Source: Mesocentrotus franciscanus
Taxonomy: Eukaryota > Echinodermata > Echinoidea > Camarodonta > Strongylocentrotidae
NCBI GenBank assembly: GCA_037976565.1
Contig: CP137679.1
Location: 31,129,764 to 31,193,763, forward strand
Reading direction: 5' to 3'
DNA length: 64,000 nt
Part shown: positions 50,205-61,160 of the stretch, one piece after another
Position numbering within the stretch: the first letter of the stretch is position 1
How the letters are laid out: each line of letters opens with the position of its first letter
The notes under the pieces: model-generated
Told to the model about the DNA's origin: nothing
Seen by the model: only the letters and a program-made list of their open reading frames with translations
Database searches by the model: none
Made by a program: the position numbers and the translations under genes

Positions 50205-50535
50205 TAAACCACTGAAGATACACGAACTCTATTCATTCAACTTTGGAATATTTATGTATCAACTCACAAAATGTGATCTACCCGACCCCGTGTCTTCTTT
50301 GTTTGTTATGAATTATTCAGTCCACTCCTATCCAACGCGGTAAAGTCATTCTTATTACCTTTCACGTAGTCGAACAGCTTTCACACAAAATACAATTATG
50401 GTCACCGGACTACTATTGTGGAATGAGCTCCGCCAGTCAGATGTAATAAATACCGGCTCGCTGTATACCTTTAAACGCGAATTCAAAATGTTCCTTTTAA
50501 ACGCTTTCGTAATTAATCCCATTTCTCCCTAATAT
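50205..50535 (+). mobile_element. LINE fragment (CR1/L2-like C-terminus)
   Basis: Broken frames read YSFNFGIFMYQL, SVHSYPTR, then LLLWNELRQSDVINTGSLYT and FKREFKMFLLNAFV, a pattern common at the end of CR1/L2-type ORF2. It is a short dead remnant. Confidence 0.65.
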
Positions 50536-52017
50536 ATAATGCTCTTATTTTTGTTTATTAGTCCTTTGTCTTATTTTCGCCTCTCTAGGTTTTTTTTTAA
50601 TTGAACATAATATACATGCTCAATAGATTGCTCTTATTCATAAAAGGGAATCTACAAATTACGAGCTTAGATTTTTACTAGATCCCACCATAGTTCACTA
50701 TAAATATATTTGATGGCTTCTCGTCAATGCCTTGCACTTGTTCGCGTTCTGAATTCTTCTTCTTCTTCTTGATCTTCTTCCTTAAAATCCTATTCGTTAC
50801 GCACGCAGTGCTTGTTATCAAGTTCCTATCTCGGTCCCTTCCTCAGTCAGATTCCTTTCAAATTACGTAGGCGTAATGTCCGTCATTCAATCTTGGTCAC
50901 CTGACGTTATCCAAAATCACTCATGCGTGACTGTCCAGGTACCATTTTGTCCGTTTCTGGTCCGTGTTAAGTCCTTTCTTCCTTTCTTCTTATCTCCACT
51001 ATTCTTGATGCTACAGACTTCTAACAAATTCCTCCAGATAATTCATCTGCAACATATAACATGCCTTTCAAAATGCCATCTTTATACTCAAAATTCAAAT
51101 CCGACATCGGATCCGTCAAAAATCTTTTTTTTAAAGAATTAAAATTGCCCCCTTTCAATCGTCGATTGCCATAACTTTCTCATACCAATTTTGTTTTGTC
51201 TCAGATTTTCACAGTATTTTTATCTTATCATAGGACACATCTCTACTGAATCTCACGCTCCAACTGTTATGCATGATATAAATAGCCCTTTCTATATTCT
51301 GACAATGGCTTCTTTCTGTGGCCGTAGCTCCATTGTGCCTGGTCAAATCCGTACCCTTGTTTTTGGATTTAGACCTCAAGATAAGCCCTTTCCAGCAAAA
51401 AAAATAGATATATACCCTATCACTGACCGACTGTGTGAAAATAGCCCTCAAAATTTGCAGTTTTCAAGAAAGTTGCAAAATAATTTCAACTTGCCCTAAA
51501 ACTCTGATATGTTTACCTACGTCATTGATTTGACAGCTGTCCGCCAAGTTTGGTAAAATATTACGGCGTCATCACAAAGTTATCGCCAGAAGTGATGAAT
51601 TAACTATGCATAACGTAACAACCGTACCGCAATGAAATACCCTTTCAAATAATACCAATACCACCACGGTATATGTTATCGAAGAAAACTCTAACTCACA
51701 ATTTTGACTCTTTTTTGTTCTCTCTCTCATTGACACAAATCCAGATCTCTTGATACCAGTAAGCGACTCACAGTGAAGTCTGCATATATACAAGAAAAAT
51801 TACGAATATACAAAATAACAACAACAACAAAGACAATTTTTTTTTCGTTATTAGTTGATGCAGTAGCAGTAGTGCGTTAGAAGAAAAAAAAATTATACTA
51901 CGTACTGTATATATATATCACATCATAGAGTGCCTAAGTTACAGCGCTAATATCATCTTTGTCAAGTCGAGACAGAAAATATAATCTTTGTCAGATAGAG
52001 ATCAGATTAAGAGATCA
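50536..52017. other. Intergenic region, unassigned
   Basis: It contains a repeat at 50915-51035 shared with 38790-38965, a (TTC)n patch near 50756, and AT-rich sequence with no convincing gene. Confidence 0.45.
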
Positions 52018-53150
52018 GGAGCGAATACAAAAAGAAAGTTCGCTCTAAAAGAAAGAACGGGAAATGTGGCGAGATTTCATGCGCAGGATTGAGGAGAGAA
52101 TAAAAGATTGCCTGGCATGGTTTCAGTTCATAATAATCTTTTTTTCACGAGGAAAGTCTATAGCTCTTTTAAAAAGTTGAAAGAAAAGAAAAAGGCTTTT
52201 AAAAGAGAGAGCAGGAACTTATGAAACAGGATTTTTTTTTTCTATAAAGGAAAGATTAAAAGTAGGGGACAAGAAAAAATCATTAAGACATTTTCTTTTT
52301 TTAAAGATCCACTAGCTAGGAAGAAGAAGAAAATAAATCATTGAACAAAAGATCAGTTCATGATGAGGTTTTTTCACCTCACCTCGCTGTTGAGTTATGT
52401 GGAGCGAATACAAAATAAAGTTCGCTCTAAAAGAAATGTGATTTCATGCGCGTGATTAAGCAGAGAATAAAAGATTGCATGGCATGTTTTCAGTTCATGA
52501 TAATCTTTTTTTTTTAAGGGAAATTCTTAACTCTTTTAAAAAGTGGAATGTAAAGAAAAAGGCTTTTAAAAGAGAGAACAGGAACTTATGAAACAGGATT
52601 TTTCTTAAGGAAAGAATACAAGTATGGGACAAGAAAAAATCATTATGACATTTTTTTTCAAAGATCGAACTAGCTAGGAAGAAGAAATAATAAATCATTG
52701 AACAAAAGATCAGTTCATGATGAGGTTTTTTCACCTCACCTCGCTGTTGAGTTATGTGGCGTGAATACAAAAGAAAGTTCGCTCTAAAAGAAAGAACAGG
52801 ATATGTGGCGAGATTTCATGCACGTGATTGAGCAGAGAATGAAAGATTGCCTAGCACGGTTTTCAGTTCATAATAATCTTTTTTAAAAGGGGAAATTCTT
52901 TAACTGTTTTAAAAAATGGAATGAATAAAAAGGCTTCTAAAAGAGAAACCAGGAACTAATGAAACAGGAATTTTTCTAAAGGAAAAAATAAAAGTAGGGG
53001 ACAAGAAAATATCATTATGACATTTTGTTTTAAAGATCAAGCTACTGAACTAGGCAGGAGAAAAGATAAATCATTGAATAAAATATCTGTTCATGATGAG
53101 GTTTTTTTCACCTTACTTCGCTGTTGAGTTCTGAGGAGCGAATACATTTT
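52018..53150. repeat. Tandem satellite of about 365 bp, three units and a part
   Basis: Units start with gagcgaatacaaaa...gttcgctctaaaag near 52018, 52400, 52761 and 53137. Each has gattgcctggcatgg, ttcagttcataataatcttt, aggcttttaaaagagag and gatcagttcatgatgaggtt. Spacing is about 360-385 bp. Confidence 0.85.
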
Positions 53151-53671
53151 ATACAGTGCATATACAAAAGGAGTACCCAACTTTGGTAGCTTCTAATTAA
53201 AAATTACTAACCTGTGTGACTTTGAATCATATTTTATCGTAAAGAAAAAGTAATATCCTGTCCAATGATACTATTTCCATAATTGTGCTGCCAAGGATAA
53301 CCTAACAGCAGGCTTTTCGAAAGTATTGTCGAAATCTTCTTGTACAAAGTTTGGGCTGAAGCAATGAATGTGGGTCAAAAGCCATTATGTTTGCGTTATC
53401 ACATTCCAAAACAATTGCTCATTTATTTACATCGACTATTAGGAAGTATTATTATTAAAAAAGGTGTTAATATCAACTCAAACTCAAGGAAATGCATTTT
53501 ACAAGCAAAATTTATGATATTCTTTTTGTTATGATGATTACAATCGACAGTCTTCCCTCTTTTGGACAAGAGTTCCATATGAACCCCCCCCCCCCACTAA
53601 TATTGAACAAATACATAGATATGACTCAGAGTGATATACCTGATAAGAAAATAATATATAAAACATGGGAA

Positions 53672-53708
53672 ACTAGGGTTAGCGTTAGGGTTAGAGTTAG
53701 GGTTAGGC
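53672..53708. repeat. Telomere-like TTAGGG tract
   Basis: Several copies of gggttag with one-base variants (gcgttag, gagttag) lie in intergenic DNA. Confidence 0.7.
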
Positions 53709-53959
53709 TAAAAATATCGACTCCGAAATAAGGCTCGAAACAGCGCATCCTAGTGGACCTACACAGTATAATGTAATCTACCTAGAAATCAGTTACAAAC
53801 CCCATCACCGTCAACGCTTCGTTACAGGTACATTGTGAGCGACATCGTCTGCTGTCCAATAGGTAGCGTACGAAGGTGCTAGGCTGGCGAGGCTGGCGGC
53901 CTCATGAATAAACATGATTATATGACGTCACGAACGTCATCGCACTTACTGGTCCGCGC

Positions 53960-54520
53960 AACGCCTACTCTAGAACCTAGCTTGAGGGGTGCTAGGCTGA
54001 ATGGAGAGGGTGCTAGGCTGGATGTAGTTAGTGCAAGTTTAAATGAAATCATGCTAAGAGATAGATGGAGTTAATTGATGTGCATTTCTAAGGCTCAATG
54101 GACTCATGGAGGGGGTTCTAAGGCAAAACGGAAGGGGTGCTAGGCTGGATGGAGGGGGTGCTAGGCTGTAGTTAGTGCACGTTTAAATGAAATCATTCTA
54201 GGAGATAGATGGAGTTAATTAATGTACATTTCTAACGCTCAATGGACAATGGAGGGGTGCTAGGCTGGATGTAGTTAGTGCACGTATAAATGAAATCATG
54301 TTAGGAGATCGATAAATGGAGTTAATATTTAATGTACATTTCTAAGGATCAATGTAAGGGGTGTTAGGCTGGATGGAGTGGGTGCTAGGCTGGATTTAGT
54401 TATAGTGCAAGTTTAAATTAAATCATGCTAGCTATAATGTAGATATATGGAGTTAATGCTCAATGCAGGGGCCGGTGCTAGGCTGGATGGAGGGGTGCTA
54501 GGCTGAACGGAGTTGGAGGA
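53960..54520. repeat. Tandem repeat with ggtgctaggctggatggag
   Basis: About five units of 100-130 bp, each with ggggtgctaggctggat, gtagttagtgca, gtttaaatgaaatcat, agatagatggagttaat and atgtacatttctaa. Short gtgctaggctg blocks are also repeated on their own. Confidence 0.82.
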
Positions 54521-54961
54521 GCTGATCGATGATCGATTGTCTCCGACCGATTTCTTTTTGCAATTCTGTAATTTGTTAATTTTACATATTATTATCAATA
54601 GAATCATATTTAATTATCATTAATTCTATAAATTCATATTATGAAGTCATTTACAGTTCCATATAATATTTTGGTTATATAGGCTTGTGCAATGCTGGTG
54701 CGAGAACACTGACTGAAGTTCTACAAAATGAAACATATTAGGTATCAATTAATCAACTCAAACTTCCATCTGAATATGCATGTACTTTTCATCCTGTGTT
54801 TTATTAATTTTGTGTTTTGGGAATCAGGATTTGCAAATGTTTGATAATATACTTATGTTGTAAAGTTATTATTAGTTTTGTTACTGTGAGGTAGAGGGTA
54901 TGGCAGGGGGTGGGGACAAAATGACTGAAGGGGTATTGCTGCTTACCAGTAGTATTGGATA

Positions 54962-56180
54962 TCCAGGCGCGGATCCAGGATTTCTTAGGGGGGCAAAATT
55001 TGAAATTATGCGAGCCAAATATTGGTGCGTAATGGTGACCAGCAGTGGCGTAATGAGCAAAAACGTTGAGGGGGGGGGGCAGACAAAAAATCCGCATCAC
55101 CCCATGCACTCTTACATGCAAGCCCCGCTGAACGTGTTTCAACGTGAGTATGGGGCGGCTAGGGTATTTACGATCAGGTAGAGCGTAGCGTAAATTGGCG
55201 TGGAGTCTAAGGGCTAAGCCCCCGCGGTGGTCAAGGGCGGAGCCCCCGGAAGCTCAGGGATATGGGGATTTCATTACGGTCAGATGAGCATAATTTGATA
55301 CCTTATTCATGACACCAGTGGCGGATCCACAGGTAAAAACACCCTTTTTTGAAGAAAAAAAGAAGATGCGCCCCCTCCCCTGGCGCCCAAGGGGGGGGGG
55401 GTGGCGGTGGGAAAAAATTACCCTTCATGGAGGGAAAAAATTTTGTCGGGTTCCAAAAAAAAAAATTGTGCTCACTACCCCTGGCGCCCAAGGGGAGGGG
55501 GGGTGGCGGTGGAAAAAATAATAACCCTTCCTGGAGGGAAAAAAAATTTTCGGGTTCCAAAAAAAAAAAAATTGTGCTCACTTCCCCCTCCTCCACTGAG
55601 CAAAAAATCGACCGGCACGATTTTCAAATTTTCGCACGAAGTGGGCCCCTTTTTAGGCCCCCTTCCTTGCCGCCGGCTGGATCCGCCCCTGCATGACACT
55701 GGCAGGTCACTAGTGGCGTGGGGTCCAGGGGGCTGAGCCCCCAGAAGCTCAGGGGTTTTAGGCATTAATTACCGTCAGATGAGCATCCAGGGGCCCGCCT
55801 TATGGCCCTAGGTGGAATCCAGGGGGCAGAGCCCCTGGAAACTCAGATGTTTTAGGCATTTAATCACGGTTAGATGAGCATATTTTGATACCTCATATTT
55901 TTTTTGACACTAGCAGGTCACTATTCCTTCCTTCTTTAGCTCTTTCTTTCTATTTCTCTTTAATATACTTTTTTAATGTGGGGGGGGGGCTCGAGGCCCC
56001 CGAGCCCCGTTGTTTCGTGGGCCCTGATATGTAGGCCTCTATATAAGCATATTTCTTGCCTGACTGTAAATTTAGGAATTTGTCATTTACTGAAAAGTGA
56101 GGAAAAATCTTGGAAAATTATGTCATTTCAGCAATATTGGTAAATCACCGGTATCGAATTAGAAATAAACCACGTTTGAT
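54962..56180. repeat. GC-rich dispersed element, reverse-complement copy
   Basis: It is the reverse complement of 5333-6171: it starts caggcgcggatccaggattt, then agtggcgtaatgagcaaaaa and tccgcatcacc, then modules with gtcagatgagcat and ggggctgagccccc, then tttatttctaattcg-type sequence on the minus strand. A hAT-like element has inserted at 55316. The roughly 500 bp that follow are the minisatellite, as in the mirror copy. Confidence 0.75.
55316..55691. mobile_element. hAT-like non-autonomous element with 8-base target duplication
   Basis: The ends are CAGTGGCGGATCCA and TGGATCCGCCCCTG. CATGACAC flanks both sides (55308-55315 and 55692-55699). Two internal copies of a ctggcgccca...tggcggtgg...ttcgggttcc module are present. 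It has no transposase. The 8-base duplication and CAGNGGCG ends fit hAT elements. Confidence 0.85.
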
Positions 56181-56700
56181 TTTTTGTTGTTGGGGGAGCA
56201 ACTGCCCCCATCAGTACGCCAGTGCCCCCGGCCCCGATCTACACCTTGTTGGCGGGAAAAAACGCAACTGATCTCCCCTACCTTTCTTCTTTCTGTTTTT
56301 TTTTCTTTCCCTTTCTCTCCTCTTTCCCTTTCCCTTCCCTTCCAAGTTCTCTCTCGTTTAGGTTTGCTAGAGAGGGGGAAGCTAGGGTATTTCGACCCCC
56401 CGATCCCACGTTGTTGGCGGGATTAATCGTAACCGATCTCCCCTTCATTTTACCCTTTTCTTTTCTTCTTTTTTTCCTTCCCTTATCTCCTCTTTTCCTT
56501 TTTTCTTTTTCTTTCCTTCCTTCTCTCTCTTTTTTATGGGGAGGCATCAGCCTGGGAGGCAGCGCCCTTTCGCCCCCCTCCCGATCTCTTTCTTTTTTTC
56601 CCCTTTTCTTTTCTTCTTCCTCTTATTTCTTTCCCTTTCTCTCCTCTTTCCCTTTCCCTTCTTTTCCTTTTATCTCTCTCTCTTTTTGTGGGGGGGGGGG
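56180..56700. repeat. Pyrimidine-rich minisatellite, inverse of the 4240-4985 array
   Basis: Units have ccccgatctacaccttgttgg, cgggaaaaaacgcaactgatc and long CT runs, the reverse complement of the intron 4 array of gene A. Order with the GC-rich element is also mirrored. Confidence 0.8.
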
Positions 56701-56933
56701 CATATGGAAACGTTTATGGCGCGCCGTTTGACCAATAAATCAGATAAACACTGTTTATCGTCGATAAACACTGTTTATCGTCGAAAAACACTGTTTATCG
56801 TCGAACGGCGCGCCATAAACGTTTCCATATGCCCCACAAAAAAGAGAGAGAGATAAAAGGAAAAGAAGGGAAAGGGAAAGAGGAGAGAAAGGGAAAGAAA
56901 GAAGAGGAAGAAGAAAAGAAAAGCAATTGTCGC
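56601..56933. repeat. Long hairpin: polypyrimidine arm, palindrome, polypurine arm
   Basis: A CT-rich arm (about 56601-56690) and catatggaaacgtttatggcgcgcc pair with ggcgcgccataaacgtttcc, catatg and a GA-rich arm ending about 56933. The loop holds three copies of aaacactgtttatcgtcga. Both arms are about 130 bp. Confidence 0.8.
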
Positions 56934-57268
56934 TTCATGCGGAGCAAATGTCGCAGGAGCAATTGTCGGCGGAGCAAATGTCGGCGGAGCAATTATCGTC
57001 GGAGCAACTGTCGTCGGAGCAACTGTCGTTCGAGGAGCATTTGTCACCGGAGCACTTATCGCTTCATGCGGAGCAATTGTCGGCGGAGCAATTGTCGGCG
57101 GAGCAAATGTCGGCGGAGCAATTGTCGTCGGAGCAACTGTCGACGGAGCAACTGTCGGCGGAGCAACTGTCGGCGGAGCATTTAACGTCGGAGCAAATGT
57201 CGCGGAGCAATTGTCGCATTTTGCGGAGTAAATGTCGGCGGAGCAATCGTCGGGGGAGCATGTGTCGG
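56934..57268. repeat. 15-bp minisatellite (gtcggcggagcaatt) upstream of gene B
   Basis: About 20 units of gtcggcggagcaatt and variants (gtcgtcggagcaact, gtcgcttcatgcggagcaa). All frames stay open across it because the unit is a multiple of three; the encoded Ser-Ala-Glu-Gln-Leu and Cys-Arg-Arg-Ser-Asn repeats are by-products. It ends about 194 bp before the gene B ATG. Confidence 0.88.
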
Positions 57269-57414
57269 GTTACCCACTACCTGTTCCCCTTAAAGCAGTG
57301 GTCCGAGTCCGACTGAGGCTTCAGCGGCACTCGCTCCGGGAACATTGGATAAGAGTTATGCAAGGTTTAGGGTTAGGTCTACTGTTCGATCTACTAGTGT
57401 TGTGATTTCGTTTT

Positions 57415-57461
57415 CTCTCTCTCTCTCTCTACCCCCTCCCCCTCCTCTCGCAGTTTGAAGC
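57415..57461 (+). promoter_or_regulatory. Gene B 5' UTR splice acceptor and start context
   Basis: A (CT)n and C-rich tract (57415-57450) ending in cgcag at 57453 looks like a 3' splice site, so the ATG exon probably begins at 57454 after a non-coding first exon. The start context is gaagcATGG, with G at +4. No TATA-like box is evident in the 200 bp upstream. Confidence 0.55.
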
Positions 57462-57584
57462 ATGGATGACGATGATTCAATCTGTGATGAGTCCAGCAAG
57501 GGACGGTCATCCCGCTACTCAGACAATAGCTCCAGTACCAAGGGAGACACCCCTTCACCATCTGAACCTGTTTCATTGCTAAAG
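57462..57584 (+). CDS. TRPA: Gene B exon 1 (coding start)
   Basis: The ATG at 57462 is the first in frame after the acceptor at 57453. It codes 41 residues, MDDDDSICDESSKGRSSRYS through TPSPSEPVSLLK, then aag|gtaacg, phase 0. It supplies the N-terminus that is missing for gene A. Confidence 0.85.
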
Positions 57585-60474
57585 GTAACGAAAACACGTT
57601 CGGAAAGACTTCAAAAGAATTGACGTAAGGCAATTTCAGTAGTCCAGCGCATCCCCTGTTGGAATGGGCGAACGTTACAATGACATACATGTATAGAGAC
57701 ACAACATTCCTGACAGAAAAAATTCCAACAGTCCTATGTCATCAAAATAACGCCTCGTGTGTACGGGTATAAATTCATTTTACATCTCCTTTGCAGTTGG
57801 TGAGCTCTAGACGTCCTGACGTAGATAACGCAAGGAACCTTCTCAGCGACCTGACACCAGATGGCATCACCGAGGAGCTCAATGCCACAGATAGCAGAGG
57901 CAACCGTCCCATCCATTATGCATGTATCAAGGGACTGGTACCATGGCTTGAACTTATCATAGAACAAGGTGGAGGTAAGTAGCCTCACTTCCATGGCAAA
58001 CGTCTCATTATATATATATATATATATATATAGATAAAGATATAATATACACATGTATATAATATATATTTGGGGGAGCGGGGGAGAGGCTCTTGTCTTC
58101 ATAGAACAAGGCGGAGATAAGTATGTTCACTCCAATGGTAAAAGTTTCATTGGTAGGGTGGGGGCGTGGTTCTCGTTTTTCGGAAAGTACGTATAAACGG
58201 GTGGTTCAAAATTTCGAAAATGGATTAGGGTTCAACATTCCAAAGAATCATAAAAATATGAAAAGGAACATAGTCTTGTATATTTCCATCTCTGTGTGCA
58301 GTGCATTATGATTTTCAGCAAGATGTTGTCAATTTCTTTCTCAAACCTTACATTATACATCAACATCATACGCACTGTAAAGTAAATATTTCGCCATTTC
58401 CCGATTGCTTCCAGATAGTTTATTTACATTGTAATCTCATGACCTGGGCCCTGTCTTATAAAGAGTTACGATTGATCCGAATCAATCGCAAGTCCTCTAA
58501 TCAATCACAAGTTTTCAGTCTCCTATATCTTATGTACATAGTTGCGATTGATATCAATCGTAAATAAGTTACGATTAATCGCAAGTGTTCATAAGACGGG
58601 ATCCAGTATTCCACTTTATCTTTTATGATAGATGTTGAGGTGAAAGGAGCAGGCGGTAGAAAGCCAATACATCTTGTAGTCGGTGAGAAAGCAAGAAGTG
58701 AAACCCAGGTGAGTTTAAGGGCAAGTACCAGGTATTTGATCATTTGCTGTCTCATATTATTATGTCACCCCAAGATAAGATAAGCCTAAACAAAAAAGGG
58801 TCATTTTTATTGATAATTGGTAATATCCAAGCTCTAGTATGTAACGTGGTAGCAGGGGCGGATCCAGCTGGCGGCAAGGGAGGGGGCCTAAAAAGGGGCC
58901 CACTTCGTGCGAAAATTCGAAAATCGTGCCGGTCGATTTTTCGCTCAGTGGGGGTCCGTAGTGAGCCAAAAAAAAATTTTGGCACCCGAAAATTTTTCCC
59001 TCCGGGAAGGGTAATTTTTTTTTCACCACCACCCCCCCTCCTTGGGCGCCAGGGGTAGTGAGCACAATTTTTTTTTTTTGGCACCCGAAAAATGTTTTCC
59101 CTACGGGAAGGGTGATTTTTTCCACCGCCACCCCTTGGGCGCCAGGAGGGGCCCAACTTCTTTTTTCAAAAAAGGGTGTTTTTACCTGTTTTTTTCTAGG
59201 AAGGGGCCCGGGCCCCTGGCCCCCTCCCTGGATCCGCCACTGCGTGGTAGAACCATATGTCAGACGTGAAATGTCTCATTTCCAAGAACCATGATGACAG
59301 GCGCAGGACAAAGTCAAACTGATTGAACTTTTGGCATGTAAGAGGACATTATTGTAATGGTTTCCCTTGGGATTCACCCCCTTCACATCTTGTAAAATGT
59401 GAAATGTGAAGTGTTTGCCCCCTGAAAAATTGAGATTCATCCCTCCATTCCCGCAAAAAAAATTGAAGTGTAAAATGTATTTTCATTCTCAGGCACAGGA
59501 TCAAGCTCTTGGCATCGAATTGGACACTATAAATGGTTTTCCCCGGATCCCTCCCACAATCTTTGAACAAATCAATCGAAAGAGGTACTTGTCAATGGTT
59601 TACCGAGGGATATTGGCCCCTCCCAATATTGGAGAAAAAATGAATTTTGGAAAGTAAAATATTTTATTTTAATTAACAGGCAGAGGATAGAATCAAACTG
59701 ATCGGACTATTGGGAGTAGTTGTTAATGGTTTTACCCGCCCCTCCCAACCTTCAAAAAAAGAAATTGAAGTAAATTTAAATTTCGTTCTGTCATTAACAG
59801 GCACAGGACAAAGTCAAAATGATCGAGCTCTTGGCATCGAAAAGTGTTCTTGTTAATGAAAAAGACGATCTAGGCCAAACACCTCTCCAGCTGGCTTGTA
59901 ATCATTCTGAATATAGAGGACAAAAGATGGTGATCCAAGCACTCCTATTGCAGTCAGACGTTGACGTATGTATCAATATTGATATGTCATTTAAGCCCGG
60001 TTTCGTTGGTTTTTGTTCTTATTGTTGTTTTATTTTTACTTTCTTTCTTTTCTTTTTTTTGGGGGTTTTTTTTCTCGTTTTTTTTTGCATATCAGTTTTA
60101 TGTTTTGTTTTCTATTTTTGTGTAAATTAATGGCATGAAATGTGAGATAAAAATTATCTACGCGCAATAAATTCATTTAATTTTGAAGGAATGGGTCTGA
60201 AATACTCCTTTGGGGTATACCTAATGTTAAGTACTTCATTACAGAAATTTTACCATGGTGATAAACTGACCGATTCCTTCCTGACCAGACAAGACATCAT
60301 GCACCCACCTTTTCTTACGCAATAAAAAGATTAATAGTTATATCATTCATAGAGACGAGTTGAGCCAGAATCCACGATCTCTAGCAAAATATGTGGGGCT
60401 GCAGATTATTCTTGAAATGGTCTGTAGATGTAGGTGTCTACACGCTTGTAATAATAGAGGTGTTGTACTGTATT

Positions 60475-60506
<32 letters not shown>

Positions 60507-61091
60507 AATTATTATTAATTATTACCATAACCACCATTCATTCATTTCACCATTGGTTAATTTCACAGGAACCTGTTAAGGTCGGCGGAGTTAACTCAAC
60601 GCTTCTCAACATTGCATGCCATAATAATCATTTTGAAACGGCTCTACTTCTCCTCGACCACGGAGCCAATCCTCTCGCAGAAGATGGGTCCAAGAACACC
60701 CCGCTCTTTATCATCCTCACCAAAGAGAATGTGGAGTATGCCCTACGGTTCCTTACAACATGCGAGGATAAGGGGTACGACATGCGTCAGGTATTAAAGG
60801 GGACTTATTCGCACAATCCCTGTAATTAGGGGTGGATCCACGATTTTGAAAGAAAGGGGGCCCCAACCTAGACACAACAAGTGACACACCAAAAAATAAA
60901 ATAATAAAAGTTCACCACCCTTCTCTTCATCAATCTTACCAAAATGTATATGAAGTATGCCTTTAGCTACCTAACAACGTGCACGAAAAATGGCTTCGAC
61001 CTCATCTATTTCCACTTCTTCTTTTTCTTCTTAATATTGTTAGTAGTAGTAGTAGTAGTAGGAGTAGTAGTAGTAGTATTAGTAGTAGTAT

Positions 61092-61126
<35 letters not shown>

Positions 61127-61127
61127 A

Positions 61128-61160
<33 letters not shown>

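Noticed and set aside
56934..57268. CRISPR-like array
   Set aside because: The repeats are contiguous with no unique spacers, and the sequence is a spliced animal genome.
56829..57316. Cys-Arg-Ser and Ser-Ala-Glu-Gln repeat proteins
   Set aside because: The 15-bp repeat unit keeps every frame open; without a start context or transcript evidence this is not a gene.
58752..59294. Minus- and plus-strand frames of 75-134 codons in gene B intron 3
   Set aside because: They lie inside the hAT-like non-autonomous element and arise from its homopolymer-rich modules.
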